From assembly GCA_032433765.1 (NCBI GenBank), contig JAVIAB010000159.1, forward strand, positions 2,418,001 through 2,482,000: DNA of 64,000 bases. The letters are read 5' to 3'. A program made the position numbers and the translations under genes. Within the stretch, counting starts at the first letter, position 1. Each line of letters starts with the position of its first letter. A model generated the notes under the pieces. That model made no database searches. It had not been told where the DNA came from and saw nothing but the letters and a program-made list of their open reading frames with translations. Of this stretch, positions 22,876 to 34,500 are shown one piece after another. The stretch is from Megaustenia siamemsis. Taxonomy: Eukaryota; Mollusca; Gastropoda; Stylommatophora; Ariophantidae.

Positions 22876-23330
22876 GTAGATCATTATCAAGTACCGGGCC
22901 TACTGGCGTAGGTGATCATGTCTCTCCACAATTTTCGATTATGACAGTAATTTATCATTTTTGTTGTTGACCTTCTGCCAAGCCATTCTCTTAAGCTGTC
23001 TGGTATATTTTCTCTTTGTTTCCCTCTATCTCTTTGTCCCTCAATTTTCCCAGTTGCTACAATATATTCCAGCTGTTCTCTTCTCATTACATGGCCAAAA
23101 ATGATGATTGTCTCTTCCTAATATTGGAAATTAGCTCTCTTTTTGCTTTGGCCTCTCTCAGAACGTTTTCATTACTTTTCTTAGCTGTCGATGGTATTCT
23201 CAACATTCTTGTGTAAAACCACATTTCTACAGACTCCAGTGATTTTCTTGTCTGTTGTCCTATTGTCCATGATTAACATCCATATGTTAAGACTGGCTCT
23301 ACATAATATTTAAGAACTCTTTCTATAGTA
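22876..23330 (-). mobile_element. R1 LINE 3' end, second copy
   Basis: Minus strand, same C-terminal block (REQLEYIVATGKIEGQRDRG) extending upstream to the region around the GCESW-type motif before being truncated near 23325. Confidence 0.8.
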
Positions 23331-24029
23331 GATAGATAATGATAAATAGAAAGAGGACCCAAGCAGATTACAACTTATATATTTAAAAATAAGTGATTGC
23401 TCTTATAATGGAGAAGACAATGGATGTCAAAACATCATGAAATAATGACTTAAGAGAGAAAGTTGAATATTAAATGAGACATGAATCAGCATGAGATTTT
23501 GGTATAGAGAAAGTTGACAAGGATAACAAATGAGAGACAAATAGTTGATTTGAGATGAGATAGTAAGCTGTAAGGTTGTGTCAATGTTAGAAAAAGATTC
23601 CACATAGAACATTAGTCTCATTATGATGATGATGTCAGACAATTAGACCTGTTTCTGAAGCTAAATTGAGTGAATAATTTAAGAAGCAGACAATGATGAA
23701 GCCAGACAACCCAGTTCTCAGAGAGTTACCAAGACAGCCCAGTTCTCAGAGAGTTACCAAGACAACCCAGTTCTCAGAGAGTTACCAAGACAGCCCAGTT
23801 CTCAGAGAGTTACCAAGACAACCTACACCATAGATTTCTTGTGTTGTTTTATTTCAGTGGAGATATGAGTCAGGAAATGAGCATTCACTGACAGGAAAGT
23901 ATTTATTTATAATTTGAGTGTCACAATGATTGTTGTTAATTGAGCATTGTTGAACATTGACAAGACCAATAAAGATTTTATAGGCTTGTGTCCTGGATAC
24001 AATGTTGTGTGGATATTCTTCTCCAGCAA
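23331..24029. other. Mostly unannotated; 28-bp tandem repeat at 23705-23825
   Basis: Four copies of a 28-bp unit with CCAGTTCTCAGAGAGTTACC lie at 23705-23825. The rest shows no ORF or motif I recognise. Confidence 0.6.
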
Positions 24030-24416
24030 TCATGGCCCACCCAGACTAAGATTGTGGACTCTCTTATCAAGGATGCCATCTGTTTCAGTGATTCAGGTGT
24101 CCCATATAGTTTCTCTTCCAGGGAGGTGGGCATGGGCCACATTGACCTTAAAAGGTCTGAGTGCTGGGGGCAACCCTGTAAGATATGCTTTTTGCCTGGT
24201 CATCTTGACTGCAGAGGCATAGACTGGTAGATCCTATTTTGAGTTTGATGAACATGTGGTTTCTCATTCAGTTGTGGTCAGAATGTAGGCAAAGTATGAT
24301 GACTTGACCTTTGATTGCTAGAGGTATCTGTCCCTCTCATTGAACTTTGGGTGTTATTTCTATTTTTCATGACACTAGCCTTTGATGATGGATTTGGCTT
24401 CATCATAGTTGACCAA

Positions 24417-25859
24417 GCTCTATTCACCATAAAACAGCTTGCAGACTAGACGACTGAATACAATCAAATTTTGTACAAAGCTCTCATTGACCAGGAAAAG
24501 GCATTCAACAGAGTAAATAGAGAACAACTGTGGGAGATACAACATTCAGTGTAAGCCAAACATCTAACTAACCTAATTAAGAGTCTTAATATCAACAGAG
24601 TAAATAGTAAACAACTGTGGGAGATGCTAACAACATAAGGAGTAAGCCAACATCTAACTAACCTAATTAAGAGTCTTAATATCAACAGAGTAAATAGTAA
24701 ACAACTGTGGGAGATGCTAACAACATAAGGAGTAAGCCAACATCTAACTAACCTAATTAAGAGTCTTAATATCAACAGAGTAAATAGTAAACAACTGTGG
24801 GAGATGCTAACAACATATGGAGTAAGCCAACATCTAACTAACCTAATTAAGAGTCTTAATATCAACAGAGTAAATAGTGAACAACTGTGGCAGATACAAC
24901 ATTCAGTGTAAGCCAAACATCTAACTAACCTAATTTAAAGTCTCTACATCAACAGCAGCTGCACAGTCAGAACAGCAGCAGGCTACACAGACTACTTTGA
25001 AGTTAGATCAGGTGGGTGCATAATGTCCCCCCTACTGTTTATTACATGCATGGACTATATATACAAGTTAGCCAACCCATCAGAGACAGAGGAGATCAAC
25101 AAGCTTTTATTTGCAGACAATCAGACATAGAAAAATATCAGATCTACTAGAACACTTAAATAGACAACATCTCAGGCACAAAATACAAATGAAAATCAAC
25201 ATCAACAAAACAGAAGCCATGAATGTCGCAAAAGAGAAACAGAACATCAACATAACTATAGAAGGCAGGAAACTAAAACAAGTAGAGGAATTTAAATACC
25301 TAGGAAGTCTAGTGACAAACAACAATTCACAAACAGCAGAGATGGGCTCATGATGCAACAAAGCTTGTCAAATCATAGGACAGCTATCACCACTACTGTC
25401 CAACAAGGAAATAACTCTAGTGGCAAAACGGGCATTCAACAATACAAATATTCATCCCAAAGTTGTGCAACCAGTGCCAGTCCTGGACCCTAGATGCAAG
25501 AACAACAAGAAAAATAACCTCTGCTGATATGAAGTGTGTTAGACGTATGACAGAAAACAGTCTGAGAGACAAGGACTGAGAAAAAATCTAGGAATAACCC
25601 GTCATATAAATATATAAAGAAACAACAGATACAATGGTTTGGCCACGTGACAAGGCAGAGTGATCAAAACACAACACAATGAGTATTCAATAAACATTGC
25701 AAGAACAGCAGACCCAGGGGTTGACCATGAAAAGATGAATTGACAAAATATTAGAAGCACTAGGAAACATAACAGCAGCAGAAGCGAACAGAAGAACAAA
25801 AGACCGCAAATTGTATCTCCCCTCGAAGCTGAAAGACAAATGAGGAGGGAAAGAAGTAG
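24417..25859 (+). mobile_element. LINE B insertion within LINE J, with target duplication
   Basis: An APE-type LINE fragment whose sequence matches 41484-42361 and, reversed, 60197-61250. Flanks TAGTTGACCAA (24406-24416) and TAGTTGATCAA (25860-25870) agree at 10 of 11 bases, and the host LINE reads continuously across them. Coding remnants: FCTKLSLTRKRHST-type palm start, IMSPLLFITCMDYI (25020-25060) and the stretch 25190-25353 with INKTEAMNVAKEKQN and EFKYLGSLVTNNN. The 3' end is AAGAAG-like. It contains a 90-bp minisatellite near its 5' end. Not functional. Confidence 0.85.
24503..24955. repeat. 90-bp minisatellite born from LINE B coding sequence
   Basis: Five copies, three of them full and near-identical, of the segment with GAGTAAATAGTAAACAACTG and AACATCTAACTAACCTAATT. 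The single-copy version is at about 61035-61128 (minus strand) in another LINE B, so the unit is LINE reverse-transcriptase coding sequence. The 90-bp period keeps frame. Confidence 0.9.
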
Positions 25860-25861
25860 TA

Positions 25862-26257
25862 GTTGATCAAATGATTCTCTTGTGGTAATCTTCCTCCTTC
25901 CTTTGGCTAGATTGTCTGTGAATCATATCCTTTAATATTACAGTGTACTGGTATCCACTGGATGACCACTCTCTGGAAGTTATTGCACAATTAGTCCAGG
26001 GTTGTTCTTAGGCCACCTAGCTCACTTTTCTTGTGGGTGTTTAGAGCTGTTAGGATTGACAGTGCATCAGTCAGTATTGTCAAATTCTTATGCATGTCAT
26101 TTTTATGTTGAATAGCCAGTTTTACAGTTTCTTGGAGAGCATCAGTTTCAGCTTTATAGTTGTTTGAGAATGTCCCTGTAGCTTTTGGTTTGGTAATCTC
26201 TTCCTGGTTATTCAGCCTCAGAAACACAACTCCTCCATTTACAGCACAGCCATCCAT
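25862..26257 (-). pseudogene. RNase H domain fragment of LINE J
   Basis: The minus strand encodes GGVVFLRLNNQEE, then FSNNYKAETDAL (carrying the acidic E), LTILTDALSILTAL (carrying the second acid) and, after a break, a VIQWIPVHCNI-like segment. These correspond to RNase H blocks in the reference copy at 56373-56760. The first acid is degraded to MDGCA. Not functional. Confidence 0.8.
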
Positions 26258-27299
26258 TAATATGTGGGACCAGATGTCCTATGGGTAGGATCATCTATGT
26301 GTTTTTCTGTTATGTGTTTTCTCTCTGCATTTGTTTGGGTGCTATTTTCCTTGATTCTTGTTCTGTCTTCCTTAAGTTCTGGTACTTTATATTTCCAGTG
26401 GGGAGTCATATAGGATGGGTAAATAGGTTTTGACTTTGCTTGGAACACTACTGGATTGCTAGTTGTCAATTCTTTTGAGATTGCCATGAAGTTGTATCTT
26501 TTTAGTCTTCCTTTTAAGTTAATTCCCTGGCACATGGGGTGGTTAGGGAGCCTTTTGTTGTATTATTTTAGTTTTTCTTTTGTCTTTCAAAGGTTGTAGA
26601 CCTGTTACTGTTTCTAGTGTCATTATAGGTGAGGGTTTCATAGCACCAGTGATGATATGGGCAACCTGGTTTTGTGGTCCATTAACTTTGTTAAACTGGG
26701 ATTTAGAAGCAGTAGCCCACGCTGTGACTCCATACTCTAGGACTGGTCTTACTCTTCCTGTGTACAGTCGTTTCAGGATACTGCTATCTGCTCCCATTCC
26801 ATTCCTGCTAACTTCTTCATTATATCTTGTCTGTTTTCTTGCTCTTTTGTTTACTTTGTCTATCTGATTTATCCAAGTCCTTCTGTGATCCAGGGTGATG
26901 TCAAGATGTTAGGTTTTTGGTCAATCGAGAGTGTACGTGGTCTTTTATCATCAAATTTGTTGAAATGGTATTTCTTGATAGGCTTAAAATTGCCTGGGTG
27001 TGTGTGTGTGTGGGGGTTGTTTATTAATGAGTAGCAGGCTGGTGTTTGTTCATCTTTTAGGTTTTCTAACAGCATCTTGCATTCTGGAGCTGGCCAAAGG
27101 CATGGATTCCTCTTTTTCCTATATCAGCAGGTCACTTGCATACATTACAGAGTTCATTCTGGGTGGAATGTCCTCTACGGTGTCATTATAAAGATTAGGA
27201 AAAGTATTGGGGATAATACTCCACCTTGTTGGACACCATGCTCAATTTTTATTTTCTTGCTTAGGTATCCCTGTGCTTGGCTGCTCTGTCTTGGTATTG

Positions 27300-28045
27300 A
27301 TTTATCCAGTCAAATAAATGGTCTCGGATTCTGAGTCTCAGTTTTATCTTGTAGGTATTGAGATGTCCAGTCAAATAAATGGTCTCTGATTCTGAGTCTC
27401 AGTTTTATCTTGTAGGTATTGAGATATTCAGTCAAATAAATGGTCTCGGATTCTGAGTCTCAGTTTTATCTTGTAGGTATAGAGATATCCAGTCAAATAA
27501 ATGGTCTCTGATTCTGAGTCTCAGTTTTATCTTGTAGGTATTGAGATATTCAGTCAAATAAATGGTCTCGGATTCTGAGTCTCAGTTTTATCTTGTAGGT
27601 ATTGAGATATTCAGTCAAATAAATGGTCTCGGATTCTGAGTCTCAGTTTTATCTTGTAGGTATAGAGATATCCAGTCAAATAAATGGTCTCTGATTCTGA
27701 GTCTCAGTTTTATCTTGTAGGTATTGAGATATTCAGTCAAATAAATGGTCTCGGATTCTGAGTCTCAGTTTTATCTTGTAGGTATTGAGATATTCAGTCA
27801 AATAAATGGTCTCGGATTCTGAGTCTCAGTTTTATCTTGTAGGTATAGAGATATCCAGTCAAATAAATGGTCTCTGATTCTGAGTCTCAGTTTTATCTTG
27901 TAGGTATTGAGATATTCAGTCAAATAAATGGTCTCGGATTCTGAGTCTCAGTTTTATCTTGTAGGTATAGAGATATCCAGTCAAATAAATGGTCTCGGAT
28001 TCTGAGTCTCAGTTTTATCTTGTAGGTATTGAGATATCCAGTCAA
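27300..28045. repeat. 61-bp minisatellite born from LINE J reverse transcriptase
   Basis: About 12 copies of a unit with CAGTCAAATAAATGGTCTC and GATTCTGAGTCTCAGTTTTA. On the minus strand one unit reads LRIRDHLFDWISQY, the counterpart of LGIQGRLFNWVSQY in the reference LINE at 55272-55317. The LINE reads single-copy on either side of the array. The 61-bp period breaks frame. Confidence 0.92.
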
Positions 28046-28904
28046 AAAAAACAGCCTTGGTTACCAAATCTAAGAAATTGGTTCTTTAATCCTTCTCTCC
28101 AAATGCTATCAAAAGCCTTCTCTATGTCAACCCACACTAATATGTGTTTCCTTTCTTCTAGAGCATCCTCACTTTCCTGAGCTATGTAGGTAACCAGGTC
28201 TTCTGTTGATCTGTGCTAGCAGAAACCACTCTGTTGTGACATAATTAGTTGTTCTGTCTCCAGATGTCACAAAATACTTCTCTTGACCAAACTTTCCATG
28301 AGTTTGCTTGGGCAGCTCAGTAGCTAACTGGTCTACAACTGTGTGGGTCTTTTCCAAGTTTGAGGATGGGCATCATAATTGATTCTTTCCAAGTTGCCAA
28401 CATTTATCCTCCATTCCAGCTTTCATTTATTATCTTTTGGAGCCGACCCTTGATTTTCTGTCCCAGTTTTATGAGCATCTCATTGGTGATTCCATCTTTT
28501 CCAGGGGAACTCTAGAGTTTAATTTTTTGAGTGCTATGTCTAGCTATGGTCATCTGGTTTTCTTCTGATGCCATAGACATATGTTTTGTGTCTCAGTTTT
28601 CCTTTCTCACAACTTTCTGTTGCTCTTTTGGATTTTTTATCCGACTGATATTTTTTAAAAGTTTATATCAGTGTGTTTACTACTCTCTGGCCTGTGTGGA
28701 TGTTCTGATTGTGTGCTAATGTTGATGTAGGTCAGCTGTTGTTTTAATTGCTCAAAGCATTTGCAAGTTTTCACAGTTTGTGACTGCTTTTAACACTGTC
28801 TTGCTGATTTCATGACCTATCTTATGTACTTGGCAGAGGCTGCTTTATAGGCTATCTTGTTTTCTGTGTTTTGTGATGTTTCTGCTTGTTCACTGGCAGA
28901 GTTA

Positions 28905-30243
28905 ATTCATCCTCTAGTCTTTGTATTTCCCTGCTCAAATATGACTTATAGTTTCTTCTTGCTCCTCTAGTCTTTGTATTTCCCTGCTCAAATATGACTT
29001 GTAGTTTCTTCTTGTTCCTCTAGTCTTTGTATTTCCCTGCTCAAATATGTCTTGTAGTTTCTTCTTGTTCCTCTAGTCTTTGTATTTCCCTGCTCAAATA
29101 TGTCTTGTAGTTTCTTCTTGTTCCTCTAGTCTTTGTATTTCCCTGCTCAAATATGTCTTGTAGTTTCTTCTTGTTCCTCTAGTCTTTGTATTTCTCTGCT
29201 CAAATATGACTTATAGTTTCTTCTTGCTCCTCTAGTCATTGTATTTCCCTGCTCAAATATGACTTATAGTTTCTTCTTGCTCCTCTAGTCTTTGTATTTC
29301 CCTGCTCAAATATGACTTATAGTTTCTTCTTGCTCCTCTAGTCTTTGTATTTCCCCGCTCAAATATGTCTTGTAGTTTCTTCTTGTTCCTCTAGTCTTTG
29401 TATTTCCCTGCTCAAATATGTCTTGTAGTTTCTTCTTGTTCCTCTAGTCTTTGTATTTCCCTGCTCAAATATGACTTATAGTTTCTTCTTGCTCCTCTAG
29501 TCGTTGTATTTCCCTGCTCAAATATGACTTATAGTTTCTTCTTGCTCCTCTAGTCTTTGTATTTCCTTGCTCCAATATGTCTTGTAGTTTCTTCTTGCTC
29601 CTCTAGTCTTTGTATTTCCTTGCTCCAATATGACTTATAGTTTCTAAATGCTCCTCTAGTCTTTGTATTTCATTGCTCCAATATGGCTTGTAGTTTCTTC
29701 TTGCTCCTCTAGTCTTTGTATTTCATTGCTCCAATATGGCTTGTAGTTTCTTCTTGCTCCACTAGTCTTTGTATTTCATTGCTCCAATATGGCTTGTAGT
29801 TTCTTCTTGCTCCTCTAGTCTTTGTATTTCATTGCTCCAATATGGCTTGTATCTTCTTCTTGCTCCTCTAGTCTTTGTATTTCATTGCTCCAATATGGCT
29901 TGTATCTTCTTCTTGCTCCACTAGTCTTTGTATTTCATTGCTCCAATATGGCTTGTATCTTCTTCTTGCTCCACTAGTCTTTGTATTTCCTTGCTCCAAT
30001 ATGGCTTGTAGTTTCTTCTTGCTCCTCTAGTCTTTGTATTTCCTTGCTCCAATATGGCTTGTATCTTCTTCTTGCTCCTCTAGTCTTTGTATTTCCTTGC
30101 TCCAATATGGCTTGTACCTTCTTCTTGCTCCACTAGTCTTTGTATTTCATTGCTCCAATATGGCTTGTATCTTCTTCTTGCTCCTCTAGTCTTTGTATTT
30201 CCTTGCTCCAATATGGCTTGTATCTTCTTCTTGCTCCTCTAGG
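28905..30243. repeat. 53-bp minisatellite born from LINE J linker
   Basis: About 25 copies of a unit with CTCCTCTAGTCTTTGTATTT and AATATGACTTATAGTTTCTT. On the minus strand this is AGGAGCAAGAAGAAACTACA-like sequence, found once at 54316-54365 of the reference LINE. Variants are zoned: CCCTGCTCAAATATG in the low half and CATTGCTCCAATATGG in the high half. Confidence 0.92.
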
Positions 30244-30402
30244 AATTTATTTTAGCAGCTCTCAGAATTGTCCCAGTTAGCGTCTCTACCTTATTAAAGA
30301 CTTTCTTTTGATGTCTATTGATGGGTACAGTGCAGGTGTCTGTCAACTAGGCAAATTTTTCCCACTTGGTTCTCTTGTAGTTCCAGCAGGGTAGTGGTAT
30401 TT

Positions 30403-30709
30403 GTTTTGTGAATATGTAGGTCTACTGTTGCATGTATTCTCTTGAGTACATTTAGATTTACTCTGGGTAAAACATGCCTCACCACATCACATTTATAGGA
30501 CTTCTCTCCTGTATGTTTTCTCTGGTGTGTTTTTAAATATCATCTACAAAAAAAAAACTGACACCACAGATCACATTTGAAAGATTAATCTCCTGTATGT
30601 GTTCTGTCAGAGTGCTACTGGGAGCAAAACTTGCAAAACATAAGTCACGTTTATGGGGCTTTCCACATTTGTGTTGTATGAGATTGTTATATTGACTTAA
30701 ATCTGCACA
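30403..30709 (-). pseudogene. Decayed C-terminal zinc fingers
   Basis: Continuing past the stop codon at 30710-30712, the minus strand still shows finger-like remnants: LSQYNNLIQHKC, then CFASFAPSSTLTEH and TGEKS-linker debris near 30500. Frameshifts and stops are frequent. The region ends at the 5'-truncated LINE J, so the array was once longer. It may now be 3' UTR. Confidence 0.7.
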
Positions 30710-31579
30710 TCACAAATCACATTTATAAGGCTTCTCTCCTGTATGTTTTCTCTTGTGCTTTATTAGATGGCTACTTTCAGTAAAACTTACAACACAAACA
30801 TCACATTTGTAAGGCTTCTCTCCTGTATGTATTCTTTTGTGTACAATTAGATTGCCAATTTGAGTAAAACTTACACTACACACATCACATTTGTAAGGCT
30901 TCTCTCCTGTATGTATTCTTTTATGTACAATTAGATTGCCAATTTGAGTAAAACTTGCACCACACACATCACATTTGTAAGGCTTCTCTCCTGTATGTAT
31001 TCTTTTGTGTACAATTAGAATGCCAATTTGAGTAAAACTTGCACCACACATATCACATTGGTAAGGCTTCTCTCCTGTATGTTTTCTTTTGTGCTTTACT
31101 AGACTGCAACTTCGAGTAAACCTTACACCACATATATCACATTTGTAAGGTTTCTCTCCTGTATGTTTTCTTTTGTGTATCTTTAGACTGATACTAGCAG
31201 AAAACCTTACACCACAGGCATCACATTTATAAGGTTTCTCTTCTGTATGTTTTCTCTTGTGTGCCAGTAGACCGCTACTAATAGAAAAACTTACACCACA
31301 TACATCACATTTGTAAGGCTTCTCTCCTGTATGTTTTCTCTTGTGTGACATTAGATTTCCCATTCTAGTAAAACTTACACCACACACATCACATTTGTAA
31401 GGCTTCTCTTCTGTATGTTTTCTTTTGCATGTTCTCAGTTCTGTACCTTGATAATCATCACAACGAGTCAAATAAACTTGACACTGAAACACCTTCTCTT
31501 TCCCTATCACTTGTCTAGGATTACTGTTATTTACCACCTGGAGATTAGTATCTTGACTGTAGTCATCACCTTGACTTGC
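30710..31579 (-). CDS. Terminal exon: eight C2H2 zinc fingers
   Basis: The acceptor is CTTCTTCTCAG at 31580, phase 0. The exon starts ASQGDDYSQD, passes a degenerate finger remnant (FQCQVYLTRC..KRKH) and then encodes eight fingers of the form YKCDVCGVSFxxxxxLxxHKRKH. Helix residues at -1/3/6 are R/N/S, I/G/A, A/S/I, R/S/K, Q/I/V, Q/N/V, Q/N/V and E/H/K. Fingers 5-7 are almost identical, suggesting recent tandem duplication. The stop is TGA at 30710-30712, inside what would have been finger 9 (YKCDL then stop). KRAB or SET domains are absent. This exon is the strongest coding evidence in the window. Confidence 0.93.
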   Translation of the reverse strand, partial: ASQGDDYSQDTNLQVVNNSNPRQVIGKEKVFQCQVYLTRCDDYQGTELRTCKRKHTEEKPYKCDVCGVSFTRMGNLMSHKRKHTGEKPYKCDVCGVSFSISSGLLAHKRKHTEEKPYKCDACGVRFSASISLKIHKRKHTGEKPYKCDICGVRFTRSCSLVKHKRKHTGEKPYQCDMCGASFTQIGILIVHKRIHTGEKPYKCDVCGASFTQIGNLIVHKRIHTGEKPYKCDVCSVSFTQIGNLIVHKRIHTGEKPYKCDVCVVSFTESSHLIKHKRKHTGEKPYKCDL

Positions 31580-34500
31580 CTGAGAAGAAGCAGAGATTAA
31601 AATATAAAAATAAATCATCAATTTAAATGTTGAAGTGGGATGTAACTCTTATAGTCTAAAATATTGTCTTTGTTTATTTGGAAGCTTTGAATTGTGGGAA
31701 TAAAACTATAACATTTGTATGTGACAATCTAAATGAGTGACTGACCCTGTTGTGTGTGCAAATAGTAACATCAATATCTTAATATCAAAAGAAGATTACA
31801 AGTGTTGTTAGCTGTAATTGTGTACTTTACCTCAGCATTATCAATATAGACAAAAGGTCCATGCTCAGTGCAACTTCCTTCAAATTTCTGCTGACATTTC
31901 TCACAATCTGAACAAAGAAATGGATTATCAATGGAGTGGTTTTAACATACAGACTGACAAAGATGGCAATGTGAAATGAGATACAAAGTGTGAAATAATT
32001 GTCAACATGAACTGACCAAGTAAAAACAAACATAACTCAAGTTGTCAGATAAAACTTACATAGAAAACTGTCATTGTCAGGACAAGAAAGAGATGGAGAA
32101 TTAGTCTGTTCCATCTTAATAACAGTGGACACATCACTTTCTTTCTCTCTGTTTGCTTCCATCTTTACTGTCTGACCCTGGAAATATTATTTTGTACATT
32201 TAGAACACATCACAAGTAAAATAAAATAGAATTATGAGAGCACATAAGCATATACAGCTAGGTAAATCAGGCAGACAACAATTTTAAAGGTCTTGACAAT
32301 GTTAATGGATCAAAGGTCAGAACTGTATTTAAAATTATGACAATTAACACATGTGATATCCAAGGGAAGGATGAATAGATTGTGAAAGATATTTAGTAAA
32401 AAATAGAAGAAATAGCAGGCATCACACTAAGAAATGAAAAGTGCAAACAGTAACAGCAAATATCAGACTAATGAGTAAAAAATACAAACAATAACAGCAG
32501 ATATCAATCAGGCTAGTAGTTCTCGTTAGTCAAAGGCCCAGTACCACTGAGAGCAAACTAAAATCCACAATTGCTCAACTGTCCCTACCAGTGGAATCAT
32601 CCAAATTAACATTGCATCTCATGGAAGGATCCAAACAAAGAAAGGTAGCTGTAGTCCACATCATAGCAGCCACACCATCATCATCATGTGCCATACCGGC
32701 TGGCATAGGTGATCATGTACTTGCACAATCTTCTATCTACAGTGCAACATATCAGTTCTGTTGTTGAATGTTTGCCATGCCATGACACCAAGCTATCCAG
32801 TATTTTCTCTCTTTGTCATCCATGATCTCTCTTTCCTTTTATTTTGCCAGTTGTAACACAGCATTCCAACTTTCCTCTTGTCATGATGTGCCTGAAAAAT
32901 GTTGATTGTTTCTTTCTGATGTTTTTTAGGGGCTCCTTTTTTATGTTGGCCTCTGAGAATTTCCTCATTGGTCTTTTTAGCTGTCCAGGGAACTTTCAAC
33001 CTTCTTCTGAGAAATCCCATCTCTGTGGCCTCTAATTGTATTTTTATTTGTTTGTCTACTGTCCATGATTCGCTTCCATAGGTCAGAATTGGTTCTATTT
33101 AGCACCGATGAACTCTCTTTCTTATTTCTATTGACAGATTTGTTGCATAAAATATTTTTCATTTTCTGAAATGCTATTTTGGCCTGAGCTATTCTGCTTT
33201 TTATTTTTGTGGTGCATCTTATATCTGATATTATTGTGCCCAAGTATTTGACGCGTTGCACTTGTTTCAGATTTGTCCTGTTTATTTTTATGCTGCATGA
33301 TGGTGATGATTGTTTCTTTGATATGACCATTACTTCTGTTTTCTTACAATTCAGACTGAGACTGGAGGCGAAGGCGCGCCTCCCAGCACCAGAGCTGGAA
33401 GTTGTCAGCGACCCACAGCTGATGGCTTGCGCCAGGATCGGTGAACCAAACCATCCAGTCCCTGCTCCACCTCTCCATGGTGCTTCCAATAACAGACTAA
33501 CCTGTCTAGTCTGGCCAAGCGAGCAGGGATCGAAGAGGGAAGAAAACCTGGTACTCAAAAATGTTGAGCTGAAGTCGGATGTGTTGGGCTGAAAGGCGCA
33601 AATATAACAGTTATACTGCAAACCACAACACAATGCAGGCATGTCCACTACGTCCTTGTAAGGGCGGATGATGAAGAGGAATATTCTAGTCTACCATGAT
33701 ACTCTAGAATACTTTGGTCATCGGGTGAACACAACCAACCAACCAGACTGAGACCTTTTTTGTTGCTTCCTTTTACTATTATGTCTGTCATTTCTTGTAG
33801 TTCATTCTCTGTCTCTGCTATTAAGACTGTGTCATCTGCATATTACAAATTAGCAGCCACAGGACATGCCAAAAGACATAAGGTGTAGCAACACCAAAAG
33901 TGAATACATCTATCTGTTCTTTGTCATACAATATCATTCATCATAGGCAATCGGAATATTGAAACATGATACGGATGTAAAACACAGCTCATCGTGTGCA
34001 CACAGCATTAGACTCAGTAGCTCCAGTAGCAAGTCAGACTCATGAAGAAACTGCAGCAAGGAACACTTTTCAGACAGAGTCTCAATGGTTCCTGCTGTAT
34101 ATCTGTCATATCCACTGGAAGTCATATCAGACTAATGAGTGAAAAGTGCAAACAGAAATAGCAAAACTGAACCTTTATATGTTAAGGAGTTACAGAGATA
34201 GAAAGATAAGAAGGGTTCCTTATACACCCTGACATGGCAAGTTAAATAGTAGAAGTAGCTTAGCAATCAGAAAGAATAATGACTGCACATTAAACAGAAA
34301 AAGGGATATGGAACATATATTCAAATATATCCTGCTTGCAATGAAATTGATAATAAAGAAGAATATGAAGAATTGACAGTGATCTCAGTGACACCAACAA
34401 AAGAAGTGAACAAACAAGATAATTTAATTGTCAAGGTGAACTTCAATGAAAGACCTGGAAGCAATAGAACAGAGCTTGAAGAATAACTAGGGGCTTTTGG

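Larger units (their letters stand above)
24030..30402 (-). mobile_element. Long Jockey/I-like LINE J copy, minus strand
   Basis: Aligned by eye to the copy at 53216-57204, this relic runs from just after the endonuclease (30402) to near the end of the protein (about 24030). Recognisable parts include SPGKDGITNEML (28520-28440), VLEYGVTAWAT (26797-26543), the RNase H core (26257-25860) and the terminal EEKLYG-type block (24120-24060). It is interrupted by LINE B (24417-25859) and swollen by two minisatellites (27300-28045, 28905-30243). The upstream endonuclease is missing: the copy is 5'-truncated and lies against the decayed end of the zinc-finger gene. Numerous stops make it dead. Confidence 0.85.

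Noticed and set aside
33515..33545. tRNA-like A box (TGGCCAAGCGAG) and B box (GATCGAAGA) in S1
   Set aside because: The two motifs are separated by only a few bases, whereas pol III A and B boxes need roughly 30 or more; the B box also misses its final C.
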